Source: Candidatus Heimdallarchaeota archaeon LC_3 (GTDB lineage Archaea > Asgardarchaeota > Heimdallarchaeia > Hodarchaeales > LC-3). Taken from it: 25,879 nt of DNA. The stretch is from contig MDVS01000151.1 in assembly GCA_001940645.1 (NCBI GenBank), forward strand, positions 1 through 25,879, given 5' to 3'. Position 1 is the first letter of the stretch. Every line of letters starts with the position of its first letter. The notes beneath the pieces are model-generated. The model saw nothing but the letters and a program-made list of their open reading frames with translations, was not told where the DNA came from and searched no databases. Shown here in pieces: positions 25,344 through 25,879 of this stretch. Position numbers and translations under genes: made by a program.

Positions 25344-25879
25344 TCAACTCCGTTCATTTGGTCTCCAAAGTGCTTGAAGTAGACGTTTGAATCTTGAAAC
25401 TGTCAAAATTAATGTACTTATTTTATAAATTTTAATAGGAAGCTCATAATTGCAAGTAACCTTTAAAACATGAGTTACTATATGCAAAAATGCATTAATA
25501 CGGAGCCAAATAGCTTCAAGGATAAAACCAATTCCAATGAGAAGAAGTCGCAAAATAGAGTTTAGTGAGGTCGTTCGAGCTTGAAACTGATGTACAACGC
25601 GATATTGGGTTTCAATTCCCCAACGAGATCTATAAATTTTCTCAATGTAATCTGCTGAACCTCGAATATTGGTCGTGTACACATAGAAGTCAAGATAAAC
25701 CCTTTCTGGCTTTCTGCCTTTTTTCACCTTAAGTAATTGTGCTTGTACAATGACGGGATACCGCCGATTGTGGCACGATGTAAGTTCTAATTCAAATTTA
25801 AAAGTCTTCTAAAAATTTTTCTAATTGTAATCTAATTCTTTCTCTCTCTCCGACAAAAAGGTTAAATGACAAGTTCTTT
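25344..25879 (-). mobile_element. DDE transposase 3' part of an insertion sequence, frameshifted
   Basis: The C-terminal half of an IS4/ISH3-like DDE transposase, running off the right edge. Below the frameshift it reads CHNRRYPVIVQAQLLKVK, GRKPERVYLDFYVYTTN and IYRSRWGIETQYRVV; the Y-x2-R-x3-E signature of the third catalytic Glu is complete, followed by the LRLLLIGIGFILEAIW helix. A second open frame from the edge ends GERERIRLQLEKFLEDF at TAA 25798-25800; removing one base of the AAAA run at 25800-25803 joins the two frames seamlessly. It stops at TGA 25344-25346. Its left end (around 25321-25343) abuts the truncated surface gene, so this element probably caused the truncation. Upstream catalytic Asp residues lie outside the window. 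Confidence 0.75.

Noticed and set aside
1..25879. CRISPR arrays, tRNA and rRNA genes
   Set aside because: No regularly spaced direct repeats, no cloverleaf-like segments with T-loop sequence, and no rRNA-like conserved blocks were seen on either strand.

Overview
The window is AT-rich with higher-GC patches and reads as archaeal, most likely from an Asgard (Lokiarchaeia-like) genome. The evidence is a membrane-embedded archaeal LonB protease, a GGPP-type polyprenyl synthase, an AN1-type zinc finger, an E2-like protein beside a ubiquitin-like gene, and decayed IS605/TnpB and DDE insertion sequences. The archaeal call is firm; the Asgard call is an inference from the eukaryote-like ubiquitin-type genes together with the base composition.

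Layout. (1) 1-7.9 kb: a small TPR protein (-), then a roughly 2000-residue secreted, membrane-anchored alpha-2-macroglobulin with an intact thioester motif (+), then a coiled-coil protein (-). (2) 7.9-12.6 kb: an unrecognised helical protein, a ubiquitin-like protein ending Val-Gly-Phe (-), and divergent from it an E2-like protein, an AN1-like zinc-finger gene that overlaps the E2 by ATGA and carries an in-frame TAG, and a transglutaminase-fold protein with a complete Cys-His-Asp triad. This is the most interesting part of the window: a small, non-canonical ubiquitin-type cluster with no E1 or JAMM protease in view. (3) 12.5-14.8 kb (-): a probable operon of a HypA-like zinc-ribbon protein lacking the nickel-binding N-terminus, a four-TM protein with a C-terminal HEPN RNase-type motif, and a NUDIX hydrolase. 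(4) 15-17.3 kb: a 752-residue TPR-like protein. (5) 17.3-17.9 kb: a TnpB/IS605 relic whose right end reaches the stop codon of the next gene. (6) 17.9-22.2 kb: a fumarylacetoacetate-hydrolase family enzyme (-), a polyprenyl diphosphate synthase (+) and LonB (+). (7) 22.3-25.9 kb (-): an unrecognised 470-residue protein, a surface protein whose N-terminal part has been cut away, and at the window edge the frameshifted transposase of the insertion sequence that appears to have cut it.

How they may work together: LonB, the Ubl/E2/zinc-finger/transglutaminase group and the macroglobulin all concern protein modification, proteolysis or its inhibition, but only the Ubl-E2-zinc-finger-transglutaminase group is arranged so as to suggest one pathway. 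Several genes have no in-frame ATG near their start and must begin at TTG or GTG.
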